Assembly (NCBI GenBank): GCA_910585395.1
Contig: CAJUCK010000024.1
Span: 13,905-18,940, forward strand
Origin: an uncultured Lachnospiraceae bacterium
GTDB lineage: Bacteria > Bacillota > Clostridia > Lachnospirales > Lachnospiraceae
Direction of reading: 5' to 3'
DNA: 5,036 bases
Below, in pieces: positions 1 to 5,036 of the stretch. The translations under genes and the position numbers were made by a program. Every line of letters begins with the position of its first letter. Position 1 is the first letter of the stretch. The notes under the pieces were generated by a model, which saw nothing but the letters and a program-made list of their open reading frames with translations, was not told the DNA's origin and made no database searches.

Positions 1-3000
1 AGTGGGCTCAGATAAGCCCGGAAAAATATGCCAAGGGCAAAGAAGGGACTTCCTTTGTTGTAAAAGGAACAGCTTCTTATAAGGACAAAACTTATCCGGC
101 AACAGCAATGGTAACTGTGAAAAAGGCAGTTGCAGCGCCGGAATCTAACAGCAGCGTTACCTTTGAGAATGTTCAATTGAACGACGTTTTCTGGGCGCCT
201 AAACAGGAGATCAATGCCAAATCTTCTTTAAAGAAAGCGATTTCAGAGATTGGCAAGGCTTCAGGCGGAGAACCCAATTTTGACAATGCAATTAAGAAAT
301 TGAACGGTGAGACGAATTATGATGCTTTCAGCGGATATGTATTCCAGGATTCTGATATCTATAAGAGTATAGAAGCGATTTCTTATACCCTTTCCGCAAC
401 TCAGAATGATACAGATCTAGAGATGGCAGAGACAAGAAAGTTTTTAGAAGATACGCTGGAGAGATGGATTCAGAAAATTGAAAAAGTACAGTATGCAGAT
501 GGTTATATCGGAACATTCTTTACGCTGAGGAGCCAGAGTTCCAGCGGCGGCGGCGCTCCGGGAACCCATCGCTGGCTGAATTTCTCCAACCATGAAATGT
601 ACAATGCAGGACATTTCTTAGAGGGTGTGGTTGCTTATACTCGTTACCGCGAAGGTATCGGCAAACCAGATTACAGACTTTATATTGCTGGTAAACGTTA
701 TGCAGATGAGATTGTTTCACTGTTTGGACCGTATGGAACACGCCATGAGGTGCCAGGTCATGAAGAGATTGAGCTTGGCATGGTGAAATTTGGAAAACTT
801 CTGGAAGAATATGAAGGACAGGGTTCTGCACAGGATTATTATGATACAGTAAGAGTGTTAATCAACAGACGTGGTGAAGACAGTGAACTGCGTGAAAGCG
901 GTTATGAGGCTGGCACTTATTCTCAGGATCAGACTCCATTCAAAGAAGAGACAAACGCAGTGGGCCACGCAGTGCGTGCAAATTATTTCTATACAGGAAT
1001 TACAGACATTGCAACGCTTCTGCCAGACGGAAATGGAGACAGAGGCGCTTATCTTGAAAGCCTGGATACGATATGGGATTCTGTTACAAACAGAAAAACA
1101 TATATTACAGGGGCCATCGGTACCACGACGCCCGGAAGTGATTCAGAAGGTTACGGCAAAGATTATGATCTGCCGCCAGACCAGTCTTACGCAGAGATTT
1201 GTGCAGCCATTGCGGCAGCTAACTGGAATCAGAGAATGAATCTGGTGCATGAAGATGGAAAATATGTAGATATGGTAGAGAAGAATCTCTATAATTCTAT
1301 TCTGGTCGGCACGAACTTAGACGGCAATCGTTTCTATTACAGCACAAGACTGCGTGTAAATGGCGGCAACCGCCGGTCTGAATGGTTTGCATGTGCATGC
1401 TGTCCGCCAAACCTGATGAGAACGATTGCAGCTTTGAGCGGATATATGTATACCGTACATAACGATACACTGTTTGTAAATATGTATGTGGGCAGTGACG
1501 GAAGTGCAAATGTGGGCGGAACACATGTCGGGCTGAAACAGGAGACTAATTATCCATGGGAGGGAGCTGTAAAATTGACAGTAAATCCTGAGGAATCCAA
1601 AGCGTTTGCTGTGAAAATCCGCATTCCTGGATGGGTAAACGAGCAGGAGAACAAGAATGTAACCATTAAGGTAAATAATACGCCAGTGTCTGCCGCAGCA
1701 GAAAAAGGTTATGTAACGATTCATAGAACATGGAATGCAAATGACGTAATAGACATTGATATGCCTATGGAAATCCGCAAGACAGAGTCTCATCCAATGG
1801 TAGAAGCAACCAAGGGACAGATTGCACTGCAGAGAGGTCCGATTGTGTACTGTATGGAAAAGGCTGGCAATGCACAGTTAAATCCCAGCATCAGTAATTT
1901 TGACCCGCTGAATTTTGTGATTCCAAGAGATGCCGAGTTGACAGCAAATTATAACAAAGATTTATTAAATGGTGTGGTAGAGATTACCGGAGATGTAAAA
2001 TATGCCAGCGGAACCGGCGTGGTAGATGCTAAACTGCAGGCAGTTCCTTATTATGCATGGAATAACCGCGGAGATGAAGCAGAATTCACCCCAGGTTTGG
2101 AAGAACCAAAGAATGAATCCTCGAAGATGCTGATTTGGACAAATGCTTCTGATCCAGAATCAGGTTCAGATCCAGATGTCACGCCAGATGATGGAATGCC
2201 AAACATTCCTGTTGTAAATGTACCACAGCTTCGCGGCTATGCAGTTCCTTCCGTGAATTATGTTGGATGGGGAGCAGGCGCGGACAGATTTGCAGATGAT
2301 AGTATGAGCACATTCTGGAACGGGCATTCCGATCCAGATCTTGAAACCAAAGATCAATGGATGCAGTATGATTTTGGAGATAAAAAAGTAAAACTTAGCG
2401 GTTCAAATATCAGTTTCTATGATGATCATGGCGGAGTGCGTGTTCCGAATGGCGTCAAGATTCAGTATGAGGCAGAAGATGGAAGCTGGGCAGATGTGAC
2501 CAAACTGGAGGAATGGAAGTTTGAACAGACAAACGAGGTGACCTGGACCATTGAGTGTGCCTTTGAAGAAATAGAGACTTCTAAAATCCGTGTTACTATG
2601 GATCATATGAAGGTGAATGGAAGTAAAGTTGCCGTGGCTGTTTATGATTGGAAACTGACAGGTGATTTTGCTGCCACAGCAGAACAGAAGAAAGATTTGT
2701 CAGACTTGATATCAAATGTAGAAGCAATTCTGGCAGGTGTGAATGCAGAGGATTATGTTGCGGAGAAATGGACAGCTCTGCAGAATGCAATAACTGCGGC
2801 AAAAGCAGTGGCAGGTAAGGCAGACGCTGGTTTGATTACAGAAATTGCCGCATCACAGAAAGCAATTGCAGACGCATACCAGAATCTGGATAAAAAGGCT
2901 GACAGCGCGTTTGTTCAGGTATTGCAGGATTTGATTGATGATTATAAAGCAAAAGAGGCAGATTATTCAGCGGCAAGCTGGCAGCAATTTGAAGCAGCAA

Positions 3001-4406
3001 TAACTGCGGCAGAAAATGTGCTGAAAAGCGGTGTTGGAAAGAGCGAGATAGCTGCTGCTAAGAAGGCATTAGAGGAAGAGGCTGCTAAGTTAGATCTTAA
3101 GGCGTCTGCAGATTCCGTCAATGAATTGAAGAGCCTTGTGGCTGCTTACAGTGGAAAAGAATCAGAATACACAGCAGCAAGCTGGGCGAAATTTAATCCT
3201 GCATTTACAGAAGCAGACCGGGTTGCAAAGAGTGAGGGCCCAGGACAGGAAGAGCTGGATGCTGCAAAGAGCGGATTAGAAGCAGTTGTGGCGAAACTTG
3301 ATAAAAAGGCGGATGCCGCGGCAGTAGCAGATCTTAAAGAAGCTGTTGCATCTTACAAAAAAGCAGAATATACAGCGGAGAGCTGGAAGAAGTTTGAATA
3401 TGTTTTGGAGGAAGTAAAAGAGATTGCAAATAGTGAAGATCCAGGCGAGAAAATGGTAAGCGCTGCCAAAACTTCTCTGGAGACAGCAAAATTAAAACTT
3501 GTGAAGACAGCAAGCAGTGAATCTTCCAACAAATTAAATGCTTCTGTAGAAAATGCTGATAGGAACTACAAAGAATCAGATTATACAGAAGAAAGCTGGG
3601 CAGAGTTCAGTCAGGCATTGCAGACAGCAAAGGAGATTTTGAGCAGCGGAGCTGCAGATCAGGAATTAGTAGATGCAGTACAAAGCATGCTGGATGCTGC
3701 CATAAGAGAACTTGTTAGAAAGCAGCCAGGCGGCAGCGATAATAAGCCTGCAGTAGATAAGACAAAACTTGCAGCTTCTGTAAATTCTGCGAAGACATAT
3801 AAACCCGAAGGTTATACTACAGCAAGCTGGACTGCATTTACAACGGCATTAAGCGCGGCTCAGGGTGTCCTGGATAATAAAGATGCAAGCCAGGCGCAGG
3901 TAGATGCGGCAGATAACAATCTGAAAAGTGCGATCAGTAAGCTTGAAAAAGTAAAGATCATAAAAAAGAAAGCAACTGTTGGATTAAAAGAGAAGTATTC
4001 AGTGAAGACCAGTAACTGTACGTATATTACTTCCAATAATAAGGTTGCAGCAGTAAACAGCAAAGGTATAGTATCTACTAAGAAAAAGGGAACAGTTACC
4101 ATCAAAGCAATCAATAAAAATGGTAAGGAAGTAACAGAATATAGAATTACTGTTAAGAAAGCTCCTACGAAGATTACTAAGGTAACACCTGCAAAGAAGA
4201 CCTTGAAAAAGGGCAAGAGCTGTAAATTGAAGGTAACATTGCCGAAAGGCTCAGCAAGTAATAAAATTACCTTTACGTCCTCTAAACGGAAAGTTGCTAC
4301 GGTAAGTTCCAAGGGTGTGGTAAAGGCAAAGAAAAAGGGAACCACAGTGATAACGGTAAAGACCTTTAATAAGAAGACCAAGAAGGTTAAGATTACTGTA
4401 AAATAA
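1..4406 (+). CDS. Multimodular secreted GH127-type beta-L-arabinofuranosidase (5'-partial)
   Basis: Predicted extracellular retaining exo-glycosidase releasing beta-L-arabinofuranose from plant glycans. The reading frame (first whole codon at 3) is open to the left edge. The ATG at 108 is not the start: no Shine-Dalgarno precedes it, and the codons before it encode the rest of an Ig-like domain. Residue numbers here count that Met as 1. Modules are Big_4-like tail, GH127 domain (about 17-680), acidic Asp/Ser/Pro linker (about 681-700), discoidin-like domain (708-853), six FIVAR repeats (861-1282) and two Big_2-like domains (1284-1432), then stop TAA at 4404. The family's catalytic set is visible: Glu347, Glu363-x-Cys365 and Cys429-Ala-Cys431-Cys432. 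There is no LPXTG or C-terminal membrane helix, so attachment must be non-covalent or absent. A signal peptide is expected upstream but not seen. GH146 shares the same Pfam fold and similar activity, so family assignment within this clan is less certain than the enzyme class. Confidence 0.93.
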   Translation, partial: WAQISPEKYAKGKEGTSFVVKGTASYKDKTYPATAMVTVKKAVAAPESNSSVTFENVQLNDVFWAPKQEINAKSSLKKAISEIGKASGGEPNFDNAIKKLNGETNYDAFSGYVFQDSDIYKSIEAISYTLSATQNDTDLEMAETRKFLEDTLERWIQKIEKVQYADGYIGTFFTLRSQSSSGGGAPGTHRWLNFSNHEMYNAGHFLEGVVAYTRYREGIGKPDYRLYIAGKRYADEIVSLFGPYGTRHEVPGHEEIELGMVKFGKLLEEYEGQGSAQDYYDTVRVLINRRGEDSELRESGYEAGTYSQDQTPFKEETNAVGHAVRANYFYTGITDIATLLPDGNGDRGAYLESLDTIWDSVTNRKTYITGAIGTTTPGSDSEGYGKDYDLPPDQSYAEICAAIAAANWNQRMNLVHEDGKYVDMVEKNLYNSILVGTNLDGNRFYYSTRLRVNGGNRRSEWFACACCPPNLMRTIAALSGYMYTVHNDTLFVNMYVGSDGSANVGGTHVGLKQETNYPWEGAVKLTVNPEESKAFAVKIRIPGWVNEQENKNVTIKVNNTPVSAAAEKGYVTIHRTWNANDVIDIDMPMEIRKTESHPMVEATKGQIALQRGPIVYCMEKAGNAQLNPSISNFDPLNFVIPRDAELTANYNKDLLNGVVEITGDVKYASGTGVVDAKLQAVPYYAWNNRGDEAEFTPGLEEPKNESSKMLIWTNASDPESGSDPDVTPDDGMPNIPVVNVPQLRGYAVPSVNYVGWGAGADRFADDSMSTFWNGHSDPDLETKDQWMQYDFGDKKVKLSGSNISFYDDHGGVRVPNGVKIQYEAEDGSWADVTKLEEWKFEQTNEVTWTIECAFEEIETSKIRVTMDHMKVNGSKVAVAVYDWKLTGDFAATAEQKKDLSDLISNVEAILAGVNAEDYVAEKWTALQNAITAAKAVAGKADAGLITEIAASQKAIADAYQNLDKKADSAFVQVLQDLIDDYKAKEADYSAASWQQFEAAITAAENVLKSGVGKSEIAAAKKALEEEAAKLDLKASADSVNELKSLVAAYSGKESEYTAASWAKFNPAFTEADRVAKSEGPGQEELDAAKSGLEAVVAKLDKKADAAAVADLKEAVASYKKAEYTAESWKKFEYVLEEVKEIANSEDPGEKMVSAAKTSLETAKLKLVKTASSESSNKLNASVENADRNYKESDYTEESWAEFSQALQTAKEILSSGAADQELVDAVQSMLDAAIRELVRKQPGGSDNKPAVDKTKLAASVNSAKTYKPEGYTTASWTAFTTALSAAQGVLDNKDASQAQVDAADNNLKSAISKLEKVKIIKKKATVGLKEKYSVKTSNCTYITSNNKVAAVNSKGIVSTKKKGTVTIKAINKNGKEVTEYRITVKKAPTKITKVTPAKKTLKKGKSCKLKVTLPKGSASNKITFTSSKRKVATVSSKGVVKAKKKGTTVITVKTFNKKTKKVKITVK
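3..128 (+). other. Big_4-like Ig domain, C-terminal part
   Basis: The first 35 codons before the Met at 108, plus the following few, read as the end of a bacterial Ig-like Big_4 domain. They show an opening Trp (3-5), then a Tyr-x-x-Gly segment, a Phe-Val-Val-Lys-Gly-Thr strand, and a final Tyr-Pro-Ala-Thr-Ala-x-Val-Thr-Val strand leading into Lys-Lys. Such domains act as spacers on secreted glycosidases and often sit N-terminal to the catalytic module. Seeing this module in frame is the main evidence that the gene begins outside the window. Only about half of the domain is present, so the family call rests on pattern recognition. Confidence 0.68.
156..2147 (+). other. GH127 (PF07944) catalytic domain
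   Basis: About 660 residues, close to the length of the whole characterised Bifidobacterium longum enzyme HypBA1. It begins with the typical Val-x-Leu-x-Asp-x-Phe-Trp motif (near 171-194). In HypBA1 the mechanism uses a zinc-bound cysteine nucleophile (Cys417) with Glu338, Cys340 and Cys418 as further ligands and Glu322 as acid/base. The same pattern is here: Glu at 1146, then Glu-Ile-Cys at 1194-1202, exactly 16 residues on as in HypBA1 (from memory), and Cys-Ala-Cys-Cys-Pro-Pro-Asn at 1392-1412. The nucleophile is predicted to be the Cys at 1398-1400. Histidines in the His-Glu-Met-Tyr-Asn-Ala-Gly-His motif (591-614) and in Val-Gly-His-Ala-Val-Arg (cac at 966) are likely substrate-contacting. 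The all-helical barrel is followed by beta-rich sequence (about 1440-2147). No frameshift or lost catalytic residue is visible, so the enzyme should be active. Confidence 0.93.
2229..2666 (+). other. Discoidin-like (F5/8 type C, CBM32-like) domain of the GH127 protein
   Basis: About 146 residues, predicted to be a beta-sandwich carbohydrate-binding module. It has the layout of the F5/8 type C class: an N-terminal Ala-Val-Pro-Ser-Val strand, an Asp-Asp-Ser-x-x-Thr-x-Trp segment (compare the usual DGxxxTxW), a Gln-Trp-Met-Gln-Tyr-Asp-Phe-Gly strand, an internal strand ending in a Trp-x-x-Val pattern, Lys-Ile-Arg-Val-Thr-Met, and a closing Val-Ala-Val-Tyr-Asp-Trp-Lys-Leu strand. It follows an acidic linker (about 2148-2200) and precedes the FIVAR array. 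The same module recurs at the N-terminus of the next gene. The ligand cannot be told from sequence, though galactosyl or arabinosyl plant glycans would fit the neighbouring enzyme. Confidence 0.75.
2688..3953 (+). repeat. Six tandem FIVAR repeats (coding)
   Basis: Six degenerate repeats of about 66-72 codons encode FIVAR-type (PF07554) three-helix bundles. Approximate bounds are 2688-2900, 2901-3104, 3105-3311, 3312-3512, 3513-3725 and 3756-3953. Repeats 2-6 each carry a Tyr-(Ser/Thr)-x-x-Ser-Trp-x-x-Phe core (agctgg at DNA level), then an Ala-rich helix and a third helix ending in Leu-x-(Lys/Arg)-Lys or similar. Repeat 1 is the most diverged, with Glu-Lys-Trp in place of Ser-Trp. A short Gly/Ser/Asn/Pro break (3726-3755) separates repeats 5 and 6. 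FIVAR modules occur in Gram-positive cell-surface proteins and large extracellular glycosidases, where they act as rod-like spacers or wall/matrix-binding parts. Which role applies here is not visible. Confidence 0.86.
3957..4403 (+). other. Two C-terminal lysine-rich Big_2-like Ig domains
   Basis: Two Ig-like domains end the protein, about 3957-4160 and 4161-4403. Each shows the Big_2 pattern: a Thr-Ser-(Asn/Ser) strand, Lys-Val-Ala-x-Val, Ser-Lys-Gly-(Ile/Val)-Val, Lys-Lys-Lys-Gly-Thr and a closing Ile-Thr-Val-Lys strand. The last 150 codons hold about 42 lysines (about 28%), three Glu and no Asp, giving a very high positive charge. One Cys lies in each domain (tgt at 4017 and 4221). With no sortase signal present, charge-based binding to anionic wall polymers is a plausible way to hold the enzyme at the surface, but this is inference. 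Confidence 0.85.
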
Positions 4407-4420
4407 TGGATTTGTACAGT

Positions 4421-4464
4421 ATTGTAAAGGACAGGGGCGGATGATTCCGCCCCTGTTATACAAT
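4421..4464 (+). terminator. GC-rich hairpin between genes, terminator-like but without T-tract
   Basis: ACAGGGGCGG (4431-4440) pairs perfectly with CCGCCCCTGT (4447-4456) around a 6-nt loop ATGATT. The outer arms ATTGTA (4421-4426) and TACAAT (4459-4464) can pair too, across a small asymmetric internal loop. The stem starts 25 nt after the stop codon, where a terminator would be expected. No run of T follows on the + strand, and none follows on the - strand, so strong intrinsic termination is doubtful. It may instead allow partial read-through into the next gene or protect the 3' end of the upstream message. Confidence 0.45.
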
Positions 4465-4465
4465 G

Positions 4466-4473
4466 AAAGGGGG
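4466..4473 (+). promoter_or_regulatory. Ribosome binding site AAAGGGGG for the second gene
   Basis: AAAGGGGG ends 7 nt before the ATG at 4481, an ideal Firmicute spacing. It decides the start: an in-frame ATG at 4463 overlaps this site and has no purine-rich sequence of its own upstream. The site lies just outside the hairpin at 4421-4464, so the folded hairpin would leave it accessible. Confidence 0.85.
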
Positions 4474-4480
4474 ACAAAAT

Positions 4481-4579
4481 ATGAAGTTGAAAAAATTGCG
4501 CCGAGCGGCCGGCCTGTTGTTAACGGGAGTTATGCTTTTTACTTCTCTGCCGTCCATGTCTCTTCCCGTGACGGCGGCC
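4481..4579 (+). other. Sec signal peptide of the second gene
   Basis: The N-terminus has a basic n-region (Lys-Leu-Lys-Lys-Leu-Arg-Arg), a hydrophobic core (residues 9-23, Ala/Leu/Val/Met/Phe-rich) and a polar c-region ending Val-Thr-Ala-Ala before Gly-Glu-Glu-Glu. Cleavage after residue 32 or 33 fits the -3/-1 small-residue rule for signal peptidase I. There is no lipobox cysteine, so it is not a lipoprotein. Confidence 0.9.
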
Positions 4580-5036
4580 GGGGAAGAGGAAATAAAAGGT
4601 ACAGCTGATAGATGGGAGAACATGGATGAACCTGCACTGCGGGATTATGCAGTACCCTCTGTAAATTTTGTGGGATGGGGAGCAGGACCAGATAATTTTG
4701 CTGATAATGATGGAAACTCTTTTTGGAATGGACACAGTGATGATAAGCTCAATGAACGCCCTCAATGGATGAAGTATGATTTTGGAGAACGAAAACCCGA
4801 GATTAAGGGGATGACCATAACATTTTTTGATAATGTTGATGGTGTTGTGACGCCCACAGATATTACTGTAGAATATACTGACGAGGATGGGACATGGGCT
4901 GAAGTTATCAGAAAAGGAACATGGGATTTTGCTGGAAATGTAGAGAAGACATACGAATTTGAGCCAGTGGTTACGTCTAAGATTCGTGTTACGATGGAAC
5001 ATGCACTGTCTGGAACAACAAAAATGCCTGTTGCTG
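4481..5036 (+). CDS. Secreted protein with N-terminal discoidin-like domain (3'-partial)
   Basis: The frame opens at ATG 4481 behind a strong ribosome binding site and runs without a stop for 185 codons to the right edge. Residues 1-33 form a Sec signal peptide. A short Glu-rich stretch follows, then from residue 53 a discoidin-like (F5/8 type C, CBM32-like) domain. That domain is about 50% identical to the one in the upstream GH127 protein (67 of 134 aligned positions by hand). The mature protein is therefore extracellular and probably carbohydrate-binding. Any catalytic module lies beyond the window. By position and shared module it is most likely another large glycan-degrading enzyme of the same locus, but its activity cannot be named. 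It sits 74 bp downstream of the first gene in the same direction. No good separate promoter is seen in the gap, so co-transcription is plausible. Confidence 0.9.
   Translation, partial: MKLKKLRRAAGLLLTGVMLFTSLPSMSLPVTAAGEEEIKGTADRWENMDEPALRDYAVPSVNFVGWGAGPDNFADNDGNSFWNGHSDDKLNERPQWMKYDFGERKPEIKGMTITFFDNVDGVVTPTDITVEYTDEDGTWAEVIRKGTWDFAGNVEKTYEFEPVVTSKIRVTMEHALSGTTKMPVA
4637..5036 (+). other. Discoidin-like domain of the second gene (truncated at window edge)
   Basis: This starts with Leu-Arg-Asp-Tyr-Ala-Val-Pro-Ser-Val and runs to the right edge, matching the module at 2229-2642 strand by strand. Shared blocks include Val-Gly-Trp-Gly-Ala-Gly, Phe-Trp-Asn-Gly-His-Ser-Asp, Gln-Trp-Met-x-Tyr-Asp-Phe-Gly, Glu-Asp-Gly-x-Trp-Ala and Thr-Ser-Lys-Ile-Arg-Val-Thr-Met. 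One 4-residue gap in this copy, before the Thr-Ser-Lys-Ile block, is needed for the alignment. The final Tyr-Asp-Trp-type strand expected from the first copy falls outside the window. Conserved aromatic residues (Trp, Tyr, Phe) are candidates for ligand contact. Confidence 0.78.

Noticed and set aside
871..1239. A 122-codon + strand open frame in another frame of the GH127 domain.
   Set aside because: It overlaps strongly conserved GH127 sequence, has no Shine-Dalgarno and shows a composition typical of an out-of-frame shadow.
1317..1793. A 158-codon - strand open frame inside the GH127 domain.
   Set aside because: It is fully antisense to the conserved catalytic region, including the Cys-x-Cys-Cys motif. 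Its His/Cys/Tyr-rich composition matches no known family and it has no start signals.
4017..4223. A possible disulfide between the single cysteines of the two Big_2-like domains.
   Set aside because: The two lie in different domains at non-equivalent strand positions, and the likely anaerobic host makes such a bond uncertain. Sequence alone gives no support.
4454..4464. A possible -10 box (TACAAT at 4459, or an extended TGT-TATACA at 4454) as a promoter for the second gene.
   Set aside because: There is no -35 hexamer 16-18 nt upstream, where the GC-rich stem lies. Transcription from it would start at about 4471, inside the ribosome binding site, leaving no usable leader.
4463..4465. An in-frame ATG upstream of 4481 as the start of the second gene.
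   Set aside because: It overlaps the strong AAAGGGGG site that serves 4481 and has no Shine-Dalgarno of its own. It would also add Gly/Gln/Asn residues ahead of a normal signal peptide.
3860..4477. A 205-codon open frame on the - strand that reads as a very hydrophobic, membrane-like protein.
   Set aside because: It lies antisense to the Lys-rich Big_2 and FIVAR coding sequence. AAA/AAG codons read backwards give Phe/Leu-rich peptides, so the hydrophobicity is an artefact. No ribosome binding site or family pattern supports it.
4520..5002. A 160-codon - strand open frame opposite the second gene.
   Set aside because: The + strand here encodes a signal peptide and a domain homologous to the upstream module, so the antisense frame is a shadow.

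Overview
The window carries the large end of one secreted carbohydrate-active enzyme gene and the start of a second secreted gene. Both are on the + strand, separated by 74 bp. The style suggests a gut-type Firmicute, most likely a Lachnospiraceae (Clostridia) member. The grounds are moderate GC, strong AAAGGGGG-type Shine-Dalgarno use, a Gram-positive signal peptide, and lysine-rich Big_2 domains at the C-terminus of a multimodular glycosidase. The genus cannot be named from this sequence.

Layout: positions 1-4406 hold a protein open at the left edge, so its true start and signal peptide lie outside the window. Its visible modules, in order, are the tail of a Big_4-like Ig domain (3 to about 128), a complete GH127-type beta-L-arabinofuranosidase domain (about 156-2147), a short acidic linker, a discoidin-like (F5/8 type C, CBM32-like) domain (2229-2666), six tandem FIVAR three-helix repeats (2688-3953) and two very basic Big_2-like Ig domains (3957-4403). 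The Cys/Glu zinc-thiolate catalytic set of GH127 is intact. No LPXTG motif or C-terminal membrane anchor is present.

Positions 4407-4480 are intergenic. They contain a perfect 10-bp GC-rich stem with a 6-nt loop, extendable by a further 6-bp outer stem but lacking a T-tract, followed by a strong ribosome binding site. Positions 4481-5036 begin a second gene, cut by the right edge. It has a clear signal peptide followed at once by a second discoidin-like domain, about 50% identical by hand alignment to the one in the first gene.

Inferred role: the two genes look like part of a locus for extracellular breakdown of plant glycans bearing beta-L-arabinofuranose, such as hydroxyproline-rich glycoproteins or arabinan/pectin side chains. 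The shared discoidin-like module may give both enzymes a common targeting specificity. Nothing in the window is clearly a new system. The most unusual points are the module sharing between neighbours, the FIVAR array and the basic, anchorless C-terminus.
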